Shown: piece by piece, positions 1 through 7,810 of the stretch
How the letters are laid out: each line of letters begins with the position of its first letter
Numbering within the stretch: the first letter of the stretch is position 1
The notes under the pieces: model-generated
Database searches by the model: none
What the model saw: the letters and a program-made list of their open reading frames with translations, nothing else
Told to the model about the DNA's origin: nothing
Made by a program: the position numbers and the translations under genes
Origin: CAZXVU01 sp964644465
GTDB taxonomy: Bacteria > Chlamydiota > Chlamydiia > Chlamydiales > SM23-39
Length of the DNA: 49,138 nt
Direction: 5' to 3'
Assembly (NCBI GenBank): GCA_964644465.1
Contig: CAZXVU010000003.1
Span: 1 to 49,138 of the forward strand

Positions 1-1522
1 GAGGCGTTTCGAGAATATGGAGGTGGCCATTCAAGACAAGCCCTTCGAAATAGGTCAGAAAGAATGTGATCAATAGATTGCGTATGTGCATCCCGTCGAC
101 ATCTGCATCAGTAGCCAAGATCACTTTATTATACCGGAGATTGGCCAGATCGTCTTCGATATTGAGCGCCGACATCAGATTGTACATCTCTTCATTCTTA
201 TAGAGCAGTTCCAGCTTCATCCCATGGACATTGAGGGGTTTGCCCCGCAGAGAAAATACTGCCTGCGTAAGCGGATCTCTCGTCATCACAATAGAAGCAG
301 AGGCCGATTCCCCTTCCGTGAGGAAAATGACTGAATTTTCTCCCTCTTTCGTCCCATCGCCAAAGTGGAATTTCGAATCGCGCAGCTTTGGGATCTTGAA
401 AGAGATTTTTTTCTGCTTCTCTTTCGCCTCTTTTTTGACGGCCGCTAACTCTTTTCTGAGTTTTTCATTGAAGAGGATCCGCTCGATGATCTTTTTGCCG
501 ATCTCTTCATTCTTAAAAAGAAGGTCTAGGACCGCATCTCTCACTTCTTGAACGATCGTAGATCGGATCTCAATATTTGAGAGCTTGTTCTTGGTTTGAG
601 ACTCAAATACAGGATCTTTTACCTTAACGAGAATCGCTCCGACGATTCCTTCGCGCACATCGATACCCTGAAAGTTTTTCTTCGCATAGTCATTAACGCC
701 CTTCAGAATCCCCTCTTTAAAGCCCGACAAATGGGTTCCGCCATCATGGGTATATTGTCCGTTCACAAAGGAGAAGTATGTCTCGCCATAGCTTGAAGAG
801 TGGAGGAAGGCAAACTCGATGTGCTTGCCCCGATAGTGAAGCGGTTCATAGAGGCGGTCCTCTTTGACCTCCTCATTCAATAGATCTAAAAGGCCGTTTT
901 TCGAACGGATCTCTTCGCCGTTGAAAATGAGCGTCAGCCCTACATTGAGATAGGCATAGTGCCAGAGCCGCTTGAGAATGAGCTCTTTTTGAAAGGCAAA
1001 CTTTTTGAAGACCGCAGCGTCGGGGGTAAATTCGACAAAAGTCCCATTTTCCTCTTTCGTCTTCCCTTTTTTCTTTTCTTTCAGCAGTCCCTTTGAAAAA
1101 TCGACTTCGACGAATTCCCCATCGCGGACGCTTTTCACGAAAAACTGGGAAGAAAGGGCGTTCACCGCTTTCAGCCCCACGCCGTTCAATCCCACAGAAA
1201 ACTGAAAGACATCGTCATTGTATTTGGCGCCTGTGTTGATCTGGCTCACGCACTCGATCACCTTGCCTAAAGGAATCCCCCGCCCCCAGTCTCTCACTGC
1301 AACGGTCGAAGTCTTCTCATTCAGTTCGATCTCGATCTTTTTGCCGTTCCCCATGATGAATTCGTCGATCGAATTATCGATCGTCTCTTTCAGCATCACG
1401 TAGATCCCATCGTCGGGATGCGATCCATCCCCCAGACGGCCAATGTACATCCCAGGGCGAAGCCTTATGTGGGCCAGGGCGTCAAGGGACTGAACGGCGC
1501 TCTCGTCGTATTTTTTAGCCAT
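1..1522 (-). CDS. parE: DNA topoisomerase IV / gyrase subunit B (ParE-like), 3' end missing
   Basis: ATPase subunit of a type IIA topoisomerase, which would pair with a GyrA/ParC-type subunit to pass DNA strands. The protein reads from ATG at 1522 and runs off the left edge without a stop. The N-terminus carries the GHKL region: LRPGMYIG, then DNSIDEF (catalytic Glu and Mg-binding Asn), DWGRGIP and GLNGVGLKAVNAL. Near the window edge the TOPRIM motif ATDADVDGMHIRNLL is visible, so about 507 residues of a normal 600-650 are present. The GRLGDGSHPDDGIYV stretch resembles the second chlamydial GyrB/ParE copy (CT661 as I recall) more than GyrB, but the missing C-terminus limits the choice between ParE and GyrB. 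The gene is divergent from the SDR gene, about 95 bp away. Confidence 0.9.
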   Translation of the reverse strand, partial: MAKKYDESAVQSLDALAHIRLRPGMYIGRLGDGSHPDDGIYVMLKETIDNSIDEFIMGNGKKIEIELNEKTSTVAVRDWGRGIPLGKVIECVSQINTGAKYNDDVFQFSVGLNGVGLKAVNALSSQFFVKSVRDGEFVEVDFSKGLLKEKKKGKTKEENGTFVEFTPDAAVFKKFAFQKELILKRLWHYAYLNVGLTLIFNGEEIRSKNGLLDLLNEEVKEDRLYEPLHYRGKHIEFAFLHSSSYGETYFSFVNGQYTHDGGTHLSGFKEGILKGVNDYAKKNFQGIDVREGIVGAILVKVKDPVFESQTKNKLSNIEIRSTIVQEVRDAVLDLLFKNEEIGKKIIERILFNEKLRKELAAVKKEAKEKQKKISFKIPKLRDSKFHFGDGTKEGENSVIFLTEGESASASIVMTRDPLTQAVFSLRGKPLNVHGMKLELLYKNEEMYNLMSALNIEDDLANLRYNKVILATDADVDGMHIRNLLITFFLTYFEGLVLNGHLHILETP

Positions 1523-1617
1523 AACTACAGGTCATATCACGTTTCGAATTTTTCTTGGATCATCTAGGATAATCTAGTAAGATGTCTAGCTCAACCAATT
1601 TTTCAGTGGATTTTCCA

Positions 1618-2526
1618 ATGAAAATATTTTTCTTATTTTCCCTCTTTCTAACCTTTCTTATTCCATCGCCAGCTGAAACGTCAAATGTTAAAAAATATGC
1701 TCTTATCACAGGAGCTAGCCGCGGAATAGGCAGATCTTTAGTAGAAGAAATCCTCGAAAGAGATCAGGAAATCCAGATATTCGCGGTTGCGCGGGGACAA
1801 AAGGACTTAAGTGAACTTGCAGCCGCATATCCTGATCATGTCATTCCGATCATTGCCGATCTCAGTATAGCTGAAGACCTTGAACACATTCAAAAAACAG
1901 TCCAGTCTACCCTTCTCGACGACGGCGCCCTATCTTATTTAGTTCACAATGCGGCGATTATTACCCCTATTGGAGATCCCGATTTTTTGCATCGCCAACC
2001 CATAGACTCTATGATGTCGATGATGGATAGCGCTTACAGGACCAATGTGATTGCGCCCCATCTCTTAACAGTCGCGCTCCTTCCTGAATTAAAAAGAGCT
2101 AAAGATGCCAAAGTCCTTTTTGTCTCATCTCGCGCTGGCGATGTTGCTGTGCCAGGCGCTGCGACGTATTCCTGCACAAAAGCTGCCCTAGACCATCTTG
2201 TGTTGAATTTACAGTCGTCTTTACAGGGAGAAATATCTATCGGAACGCTCCATCCCGGAGAAGTCGATACCGATATGCAGGCAGTTTTAAGAGCCCCAGG
2301 AAAAACACAATCAGCTATCTCTGCTCAATTTCGAGAAGCCAAAGAAAAAAACCTCTTTATTTCCCCGATGGTTTCTGCAAAGTTTATCGCATACCTCCTC
2401 TACGACACCTCATTCGAAGAATTCTCAGAAAAGAAATGGGATATCTACTACCTCCGGCCTTCAAATTTTCCAGATTCCCTCGCGAAAGTAATCGGCGCTC
2501 CACCTGGTTACTTAAAGCCCTTATAA
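1618..2526 (+). CDS. SDR family oxidoreductase with N-terminal signal peptide
   Basis: Short-chain dehydrogenase/reductase of about 302 residues; substrate unknown. After the hydrophobic leader MKIFFLFSLFLTFLIPSPA the Rossmann core starts at once: TGASRGIG dinucleotide-binding motif (residues 31-38), HNAA in place of NNAG, Ser in LFVSSRAG, and YSCTK (YxxxK). An upstream in-frame ATG at 1582 would add 12 residues. I prefer 1618 because it gives a clean signal peptide and has TGGA seven bases upstream. It lies 11 bp before the GNAT gene, so it probably opens an operon running to about 5322. SDR enzymes are normally cytosolic; the leader suggests a periplasmic or exported enzyme, or a membrane-tethered one if uncleaved. 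SDR identity is secure; localisation is inferred. Confidence 0.85.
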   Translation: MKIFFLFSLFLTFLIPSPAETSNVKKYALITGASRGIGRSLVEEILERDQEIQIFAVARGQKDLSELAAAYPDHVIPIIADLSIAEDLEHIQKTVQSTLLDDGALSYLVHNAAIITPIGDPDFLHRQPIDSMMSMMDSAYRTNVIAPHLLTVALLPELKRAKDAKVLFVSSRAGDVAVPGAATYSCTKAALDHLVLNLQSSLQGEISIGTLHPGEVDTDMQAVLRAPGKTQSAISAQFREAKEKNLFISPMVSAKFIAYLLYDTSFEEFSEKKWDIYYLRPSNFPDSLAKVIGAPPGYLKPL

Positions 2527-2537
2527 ATTAATGATAT

Positions 2538-3086
2538 ATGAACGATGTCCCTCAAATCATATTAAATACACCCCGACTGATACTTCGCCTTCCAACCGAA
2601 AGCGATCATCTTGAATTTCAAGCTTTTGAGGAACGAAACCGCCATCGCCTTTCTCCATGGAGAGCTGCAAGCGCAGAGCAGCAGATTATAAAATGGAGAC
2701 AAGAGTTTGAAGAAAATAGATCGATTCGTTTTTTTTTATTCTCCAAAGAGAGTCCTGAAGGTGAAATCATTGGCCTTTGTAATTTCTCCCAGATTTTTCG
2801 AGGTCCTTTTCAAGCCTGCTATTTAGGGTACCATATTGATAGCGCTCATGAAGGGAAAGGCCTTATGTCGGAAGCCGTAGGAAGGGCCATTCAATATATG
2901 TTCGAAGAACAGAACCTCCATCGAATTATGGCCAATTATATGCCTTCAAATCAAAGAAGCTCCCAGTTGTTACATAAACTTGGGTTCATTATCGAAGGCC
3001 ATGCGAAAAAATATCTGCTTATTAATGGCCACTGGGAAGATCATGTTTTAACTTCGTTGATTAATCAAAAATGGGCAGAAGTTTAA
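2538..3086 (+). CDS. GNAT N-acetyltransferase, RimJ/RimL-like
   Basis: Acetyl-CoA-dependent N-acetyltransferase of 182 residues. The opening LNTPRLILRLPTESD and the acetyl-CoA motif HEGKGLMSEAV (Q/RxxGxG/A-like), followed by NLHRIMANYMPSNQRSSQLLHKLGF and a closing GHWEDHVLTSL, are characteristic of the RimJ/RimL group that acetylates ribosomal protein or other N-termini. The actual acceptor cannot be told. No signal peptide is visible, unlike several neighbours. It starts 12 bp after the SDR stop and ends 10 bp before the AlaX gene, consistent with co-transcription. Confidence 0.85.
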   Translation: MNDVPQIILNTPRLILRLPTESDHLEFQAFEERNRHRLSPWRAASAEQQIIKWRQEFEENRSIRFFLFSKESPEGEIIGLCNFSQIFRGPFQACYLGYHIDSAHEGKGLMSEAVGRAIQYMFEEQNLHRIMANYMPSNQRSSQLLHKLGFIIEGHAKKYLLINGHWEDHVLTSLINQKWAEV

Positions 3087-3096
3087 GGGCTTTTAT

Positions 3097-3813
3097 ATGA
3101 CGATTCCACTCTATCTGCAAGATGCTTATCTCAAAGAAATGAACGCAGCGATTGTTGAGGTCGCCAAAGAAAGCGATAAACGATGGCTCATCGTTCTTGA
3201 TCAAACTATTTTTTATCCTCGAGGCGGCGGCCAGTCCACCGATCAAGGGCAGCTTTTTTCAGAAAACTGGAAAGGCAAAGTGTCCCAAGCCCTCCAAAAA
3301 GAGGGCAAAATTGTCCATTACGTGGAAGGAGATCAGCCGCCTCCTGTTGGAACCCTACTTAAAGGAACTCTCGATTGGAATCGACGCTATCTCAATATGC
3401 GGCTTCATTCTGCCGGCCATGTCGTCGACTTTGCTCTCTACCTTTTAGGCTATTCTCCCTCTCCCCTGACGCCTATCAAAGGAGAGCATGACAAAAAGCC
3501 GGTCATCACCTACCAAGGGACCGTGGAAAAAGATTTCCGAGAAGAGCTGGAGAAAAAAGCGAACGAATTAGTGGCCCAAAACCTTCCATTCTCATTCCGT
3601 TTTTTAGAACTGGCAGAATTAGAGCGCGAAGCGATCTATCTCCAACCCGGACTGCCAAAGAACAAACCCCTCCGCCTGTTAACCTTGAAAGGAGTCGGCA
3701 GCGTAGCCGATGGCGGAACGCAAGTGCATACGACCTCCGAAGTGGGACACATTTCTATCCTCCCGATAGAAAAGAAAGAAGGAATGACCCTCATCCACTA
3801 CCGCATATCATAA
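3097..3813 (+). CDS. alaX: Alanyl-tRNA editing protein (AlaX family)
   Basis: Free-standing homologue of the AlaRS editing domain, expected to deacylate mischarged Ser-tRNA(Ala) or Gly-tRNA(Ala). Of 238 residues, FYPRGGGQSTDQG (39-51) matches the GGGQ signature of medium/long AlaX and RLHSAGH (102-108) supplies the HxxxH zinc ligands. The C-terminal zinc pair, normally C-G-G-T-H, reads D-G-G-T-Q (205-209), so the usual Cys and His ligands appear replaced; H211 follows two residues later. AAGGG eight bases upstream is a plausible ribosome-binding site. It sits between the GNAT gene and the SnoaL-like gene, with only one base to the latter. Family assignment is strong; retained activity is uncertain. 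Confidence 0.88.
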   Translation: MTIPLYLQDAYLKEMNAAIVEVAKESDKRWLIVLDQTIFYPRGGGQSTDQGQLFSENWKGKVSQALQKEGKIVHYVEGDQPPPVGTLLKGTLDWNRRYLNMRLHSAGHVVDFALYLLGYSPSPLTPIKGEHDKKPVITYQGTVEKDFREELEKKANELVAQNLPFSFRFLELAELEREAIYLQPGLPKNKPLRLLTLKGVGSVADGGTQVHTTSEVGHISILPIEKKEGMTLIHYRIS

Positions 3814-3814
3814 A

Positions 3815-4255
3815 ATGTTTCCAGCCTTACTACTAGCCATTCTCCCATTCACTCATGACGCCGAAGCAGTCCGCCAAGCTCGCCTGGAACAGAATATTGC
3901 AATGGCCGCCGGGGACAAAGAAAAAGCGGCTTCCTTCTGGACAGACGATGTCACTCTACGCCGAGGACTTGGCGCATCTATTGTCGGAAAAGATGCCTAC
4001 TGCGCGCTCCTCGATGAGAAAAGTATCATTTTTGTGCGCGAACCAGATCTCATAGAGGTCAGCCCCCATTGGCCCCTAGCATATGAGTCAGGTATATGGA
4101 CAGCGCACCGAGGGAGCGCGGATGGCCCAACAGCGATCACGGGCCGCTATTCAGCCCAATGGGTCAAACGAGAAGGCTCCTGGCTCATTCGATCTGAGAT
4201 CTTTGTAGCGCTCATCTGCAACGATGATGCCTGTTCATGGCAGGCGCTTCCATGA
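3815..4255 (+). CDS. SnoaL-like / DUF4440 (NTF2-fold) protein, probably exported
   Basis: Small 146-residue protein of the NTF2-like superfamily. The pattern RQARLEQNIAMAAGDKEKAASFWTDDVTLRRGLG, then GKDAYCALL and a late RYSAQWVKREGSWLIRSEIF, is typical of DUF4440/SnoaL-like proteins, which form a cone-shaped pocket and are often isomerases, hydrolases or binding proteins. The first 18 residues (MFPALLLAILPFTHDAEA) look like a weak signal peptide without a basic n-region. The start lies one base after the alaX stop and the stop overlaps the next gene's ATG (ATGA), so translation is probably coupled. No specific function can be given. Confidence 0.75.
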   Translation: MFPALLLAILPFTHDAEAVRQARLEQNIAMAAGDKEKAASFWTDDVTLRRGLGASIVGKDAYCALLDEKSIIFVREPDLIEVSPHWPLAYESGIWTAHRGSADGPTAITGRYSAQWVKREGSWLIRSEIFVALICNDDACSWQALP

Positions 4256-4623
4256 AAACCATTTTACTATTCCTTTTAGTGAATACGGCTTTTTCTGAGA
4301 CATTGGATTCCTATTATGAAATAGCGAAGCAGAACTGCCACGACATTGCCTGTATTCGGACAGAAATGGATCGGATCAATAATGAAATATTGAAACTTCT
4401 GGCCGAACGGACTGCGTATGTCAAACGATCTGGCGATTTAAAGTCTCGGACAACGAGAGTTGCCGATGACCGGCAAAGAGTCGCAGATCAAGAAAAGAAA
4501 ATCAGCGATAAATCAATAGAACTAGGGCTTCCGCTAGAAATTAGCCTTCCCGCTTTCAGAGAGATCATGGAAAACTCGATTCGGTACCAACAGAAGTGTA
4601 TCGATCAGCTAACATCGGATTAA
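4252..4623 (+). CDS. Secreted/periplasmic chorismate mutase (AroQ type)
   Basis: Chorismate mutase converts chorismate to prephenate on the way to Phe/Tyr. The 123-residue protein begins with MKTILLFLLVNTAFS, a good signal peptide, followed by an AroQ helix bundle: IRTEMDRINNEILKLLAERT, YVKRSGDLKSR, VADDRQRVADQ and a closing IMENSIRYQQKC. These carry the Arg, Arg, Lys, Asp/Arg and Gln positions known from the E. coli enzyme. An upstream ATG at 4237 exists, but 4252 overlaps the preceding stop as ATGA and gives the signal peptide. Secreted *AroQ enzymes are known in mycobacteria, enterobacteria and plant-pathogenic fungi. The domain is a single AroQ unit, not the two-lobe gamma type. Confidence 0.82.
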   Translation: MKTILLFLLVNTAFSETLDSYYEIAKQNCHDIACIRTEMDRINNEILKLLAERTAYVKRSGDLKSRTTRVADDRQRVADQEKKISDKSIELGLPLEISLPAFREIMENSIRYQQKCIDQLTSD

Positions 4624-4626
4624 AGT

Positions 4627-5322
4627 ATGTTTTCATTTCGATTCTTATTTATTGTTTGCTGTTTTGTCAGCGCAGTTTTTGCGGATCATCCCGAAAGCCA
4701 AATTATTGTCTTGGAAAACTTTATCTCTCCGGATGCTGCTCGCGTTTTGATGCAGTATTATGATAGGGATAAACAAAATCTCAACAACACTTCAGACAAT
4801 GAACTTTCTCTCTCTTCGATCTCAGACCCGTACATCCGACAAATCGTTCTCGATATTTCAAATCAAGTCCTTCTTCTGATGAGGCAATGCTATCCTTTAA
4901 TGAATCGAAATTATCTGCTTGATCACGCGGGACTCTATGCAAGAATACCACGGAATTATTGCCCTTATCATGCCGATAACATCTATTTTGAATGTCCGAT
5001 CCATGGGAAAAATCAAATGCAGCTGAGAACGACGTGTCCTGGGAATTGCCCTGGGGCAGGATTTATTCCGAACCATACTTATTGGAGGGAATACACTGCA
5101 TTGATTTATTTGAATGATGCTTTTGAAGGGGGACAAATCGCATTTGAAGACGGGCCGCAGAATAAGCTGTATAAAAAATTCATCAAAATCAAAGCAAACA
5201 TGCTGATATTAGCTCCAAATGGCAAAGATTTTTATCACGAAGTATATCCGATCCTTAGCGGGAAGAGATATTCATTGCATTTGTGGTTTACAAGCGATCC
5301 GCAAATCCAACGTTATTGGTAA
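4627..5322 (+). CDS. 2-oxoglutarate/Fe(II) oxygenase (prolyl 4-hydroxylase-like) with signal peptide
   Basis: Likely 2OG- and Fe(II)-dependent dioxygenase of 231 residues. A signal peptide, MFSFRFLFIVCCFVSAVFA, precedes IIVLENFISPDAARVLM, the typical P4H-like opening. The iron facial triad is visible as the HxD in CPYHADNIYF and the distal His in FYHEVYPI, with the 2OG-binding basic residue in SGKRYSLHLWF. Cysteines cluster between (ECPIHGKN, TTCPGNCPGAG) and could form disulfides in an oxidising compartment. It is four bases after the chorismate mutase stop, apparently the last gene of this plus-strand operon. Its 3' end overlaps the convergent GNAT-VOC gene by 10 bp. The substrate is unknown. 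Confidence 0.78.
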   Translation: MFSFRFLFIVCCFVSAVFADHPESQIIVLENFISPDAARVLMQYYDRDKQNLNNTSDNELSLSSISDPYIRQIVLDISNQVLLLMRQCYPLMNRNYLLDHAGLYARIPRNYCPYHADNIYFECPIHGKNQMQLRTTCPGNCPGAGFIPNHTYWREYTALIYLNDAFEGGQIAFEDGPQNKLYKKFIKIKANMLILAPNGKDFYHEVYPILSGKRYSLHLWFTSDPQIQRYW

Positions 5323-6473
5323 TGGGTTTGATCCAGCTCCTTGTCGCTGAACGTTTCTTTTTGTGTTTCTTGATCTTGTTGAGCGTAGTCTCGAATCTGA
5401 TCGATTTGAAAAGGTTTTTTCACGCTTCTTAGCTCAATCACATAGCCCTGAGGATCTCGCACAAAAGTAAAGATCTGTTCACTCGGCTTGCCTCGATTGA
5501 CCATTGTAGGCTCGATGATGAGTTTAGCCCCTATCGACTGCAATTTTCCAATCACTGCCTTAAATTCCGATTCACTTAAACCATCCGTTCCGAAATGGAA
5601 ACAGGGAACGAAAAAAGTCTTCCGTATCTCTGGGATTTGCTCTTCATGGACCGTTTGAGATGTAGGAATGAGAAAATCGGCACTTTCATGAAAGGCAAGA
5701 ATCGTTCCGAAGAAATCGATGAAACCATTTTCATCATCCATTTTAATCGCTTTCTTTTGGAAGACTTCCCTGTAGAATTCCAAAGATCCATCGAGATCAT
5801 TTGTTTCCAATGCCAAGTGGAATCGTTTTTCTTGGACAGAACCTGACGATCCATAAAAGCTATCCCCATCTTCTTGATACACATAATGGCAATAAGTGAA
5901 TTGCTTCTTAGGATTCGGATGGACTTCCAATTTCTTAAATCCTAATTTCTCATAAAGCGCTTGAGCAGGACCGTTGAAGGTTCGTGTATCTAAAGAGAGT
6001 TCCAAAAAATTCGGAAGAGTTCTGATCACTTCTCCGACCAAGGTTTGAGCAATCCCCTGACGCCGAAAATCTTTGTGAACGCCAATATGATCCATATAAT
6101 TGCGGCCTGTTTTGCCTTCTTCTAAAACAGCGCAAATTGCAACGATTTTTTGATCTTGGATGCAGCGAACTTGATAATAATGGCGCTGATCGGGGTGCTG
6201 ATAACTGTCGAAATCGCGTTGGAACATATCGGCAATGAACTCTTCGTAAGAACGGAACCGCGATTCGTCGATCTGCAAAGCTTGCAAAGGGATCCCTTCA
6301 TGGAGCTTCGGATGTAAATAGGCTTCGTAATACATCGATAGCCCTTCCTCTAATTCGCAAAGAGGGATCTCATCTTGCGGCTCGTACATTTCATATTGGT
6401 AATCCCCACTCACTAGTAGAGTTTGAAAGGCAAAACAGGGTAAACATATTAATATTAACAGAAGTTGAATCAT
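5313..6473 (-). CDS. GNAT acetyltransferase fused to a glyoxalase/VOC domain
   Basis: A 386-residue two-domain protein. Residues 1-17 (MIQLLLILICLPCFAFQ) are hydrophobic and may be a signal peptide or anchor, though they lack a basic n-region. Residues ~30-195 form a GNAT fold: DHIGVHKDFRRQGIAQTLV holds the acetyl-CoA R-R-Q-G-x-A loop, followed by NGPAQALYEKLGFKK. Residues ~215-350 are a vicinal-oxygen-chelate domain: FHLALETND (H219), CFHFGTD (H293) and DPQGYVIELRS (E347) are the expected metal ligands. The fusion suggests one pathway step acetylated and one metal-dependent, or detoxification of a small molecule. It ends inside the convergent oxygenase gene (10-bp overlap). Confidence 0.8.
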   Translation of the reverse strand: MIQLLLILICLPCFAFQTLLVSGDYQYEMYEPQDEIPLCELEEGLSMYYEAYLHPKLHEGIPLQALQIDESRFRSYEEFIADMFQRDFDSYQHPDQRHYYQVRCIQDQKIVAICAVLEEGKTGRNYMDHIGVHKDFRRQGIAQTLVGEVIRTLPNFLELSLDTRTFNGPAQALYEKLGFKKLEVHPNPKKQFTYCHYVYQEDGDSFYGSSGSVQEKRFHLALETNDLDGSLEFYREVFQKKAIKMDDENGFIDFFGTILAFHESADFLIPTSQTVHEEQIPEIRKTFFVPCFHFGTDGLSESEFKAVIGKLQSIGAKLIIEPTMVNRGKPSEQIFTFVRDPQGYVIELRSVKKPFQIDQIRDYAQQDQETQKETFSDKELDQTHYQ

Positions 6474-6484
6474 GATTTTTTCCC

Positions 6485-7216
6485 TTAATCTACGCAGTAC
6501 ATGTCCGTTGGATCAAACGCAGGAAAACTAAAGCAAAGAACTCTCATTGGTTCTTTGTCTGCTGCTCGCAACTGATGAATTTGATTGGGGGATATTGCGA
6601 TTGATTCTCCCATGCCCAAAATTTGATGAACGCCATCAATTTCGATATCCAATTTTCCTTTGACGACGACAAAAATCTCTCTCTCAATTTTATGGAAATG
6701 CCTTGGAGAATCTTGGATCTCTAATAAAGCAGCGCTCCATTTCTCATCCGTCTTATCTCCATCAATGAACCCGTATACCGCATAAGTACCTACATCGATC
6801 TTTGCTCCAAAATACTTCGGATCCAAAGGAAGCAGAGGTTTTGTATTGGGAGGAGTCCATTTTGGGGTTGCTGAAGGGATGTCGTAATATACGTCCTCAG
6901 GGAAATGAAAGCCTGGCAGATCAATCGAGAAAAAACGGACAGTGCCTTCGGGAATCAACGAATGGAGAATCCCAGGATCGACTTGAGCCAGCTCTCCGCT
7001 CCGCAAGGTAACCGGCGCTTCAGTTCCGTAGAAAGCTTTGAGTTCTCCTTCAGCTACTAAAATCAACTGCCGCTGTAGCTTGTGATAATGGGGAGCTATC
7101 GGCTCCGAGAGCTCAAACAATTCAAGCTTCCATCCCTGACCCGCCTCGGGAGGAACCAATGGATAAATCGATAAATTTTTATTTACCTGCAATGCACAGA
7201 TCATCGACATCAACAC
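6485..7216 (-). CDS. Two-cupin-domain protein
   Basis: A 243-residue bicupin. The first cupin carries PHYHKLQRQLILVAEGELKA and the second PRHFHKIEREIFVVVKGKLD with a later PNQIHQL, each giving the H-x-H...E metal-binding pattern in slightly divergent form. Such proteins can be dioxygenases, isomerases or storage and binding proteins; no specific substrate is readable. I take the GTG at 7216 because AAGGAGG sits five bases upstream; internal ATGs at 7210 and 7204 are alternatives. It is 11 bp upstream of the GNAT-VOC gene on the same strand, so the two are probably co-transcribed, and divergent from the DedA-like gene. Confidence 0.75.
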   Translation of the reverse strand: MLMSMICALQVNKNLSIYPLVPPEAGQGWKLELFELSEPIAPHYHKLQRQLILVAEGELKAFYGTEAPVTLRSGELAQVDPGILHSLIPEGTVRFFSIDLPGFHFPEDVYYDIPSATPKWTPPNTKPLLPLDPKYFGAKIDVGTYAVYGFIDGDKTDEKWSAALLEIQDSPRHFHKIEREIFVVVKGKLDIEIDGVHQILGMGESIAISPNQIHQLRAADKEPMRVLCFSFPAFDPTDMYCVD

Positions 7217-7264
7217 AATCGCCTCCTTCCCCTGCTAAATTGGCATTTTGGTATCATCTTTCCC

Positions 7265-7810
7265 ATGATAATCCTTCTGATAGCTTTTCTTTGGGGATTT
7301 GCTGAGGCAACCCTATTTTTTATCGTCCCAGATGTTTTATTCACTTACATTGTTCTTTTCAATCCAATCTTAGCTATTTGGAGCTGTTTTTTTTCTCTTG
7401 CAGGCGCGCTGATCGGAGGCGCTGCGATGTATCAATGGGGGAAAAAGAATTTTACTGCGGCATTCCGTACAGTGGAATCTCTTCCAGGGATTTCAAAAAA
7501 GCTGATTGAGCGAGAAAAAAAAGCTCTGATGCAAAAAGGAGCCTTGGCCATCTTTATTGGCCCTTTGAAAGGAATTCCGTATAAAATCTACGCGATCTGC
7601 GCGCCTGGAAAGCTCTCTCTATTTCGATTCCTTCTCATCTCAGTTCCAGCCCGTCTCATCCGATTTGTTCTGGCCACTTTAGGCGCAGAGTTGGCTTTCC
7701 ACCACCTCTTACCGAAGTTCACTCTTACTGCTCAATTGAGCATCCTCTCGGGTTTCTGGGTCTTATTTTACGGTTGGTACTTCATGAAGATGCGGAATCT
7801 CTCTAGATAG
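7265..7810 (+). CDS. DedA/VTT-like inner membrane protein
   Basis: Polytopic membrane protein of 181 residues with about five hydrophobic segments. LIAFLWGFAEATLFF at the N-terminus, the glycine-rich SLAGALIGGAAMYQWGKK and the re-entrant-like GPLKGIPYKIYAI resemble the SNARE-associated/VTT (DedA, YqaA) superfamily, whose members scramble or flip lipids. Its 3' end overlaps convergent plsC by 48 bp, and the nearby genes make phospholipids, which fits a lipid role. The family is judged from pattern only; an unrelated small transporter is possible. Confidence 0.6.
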   Translation: MIILLIAFLWGFAEATLFFIVPDVLFTYIVLFNPILAIWSCFFSLAGALIGGAAMYQWGKKNFTAAFRTVESLPGISKKLIEREKKALMQKGALAIFIGPLKGIPYKIYAICAPGKLSLFRFLLISVPARLIRFVLATLGAELAFHHLLPKFTLTAQLSILSGFWVLFYGWYFMKMRNLSR

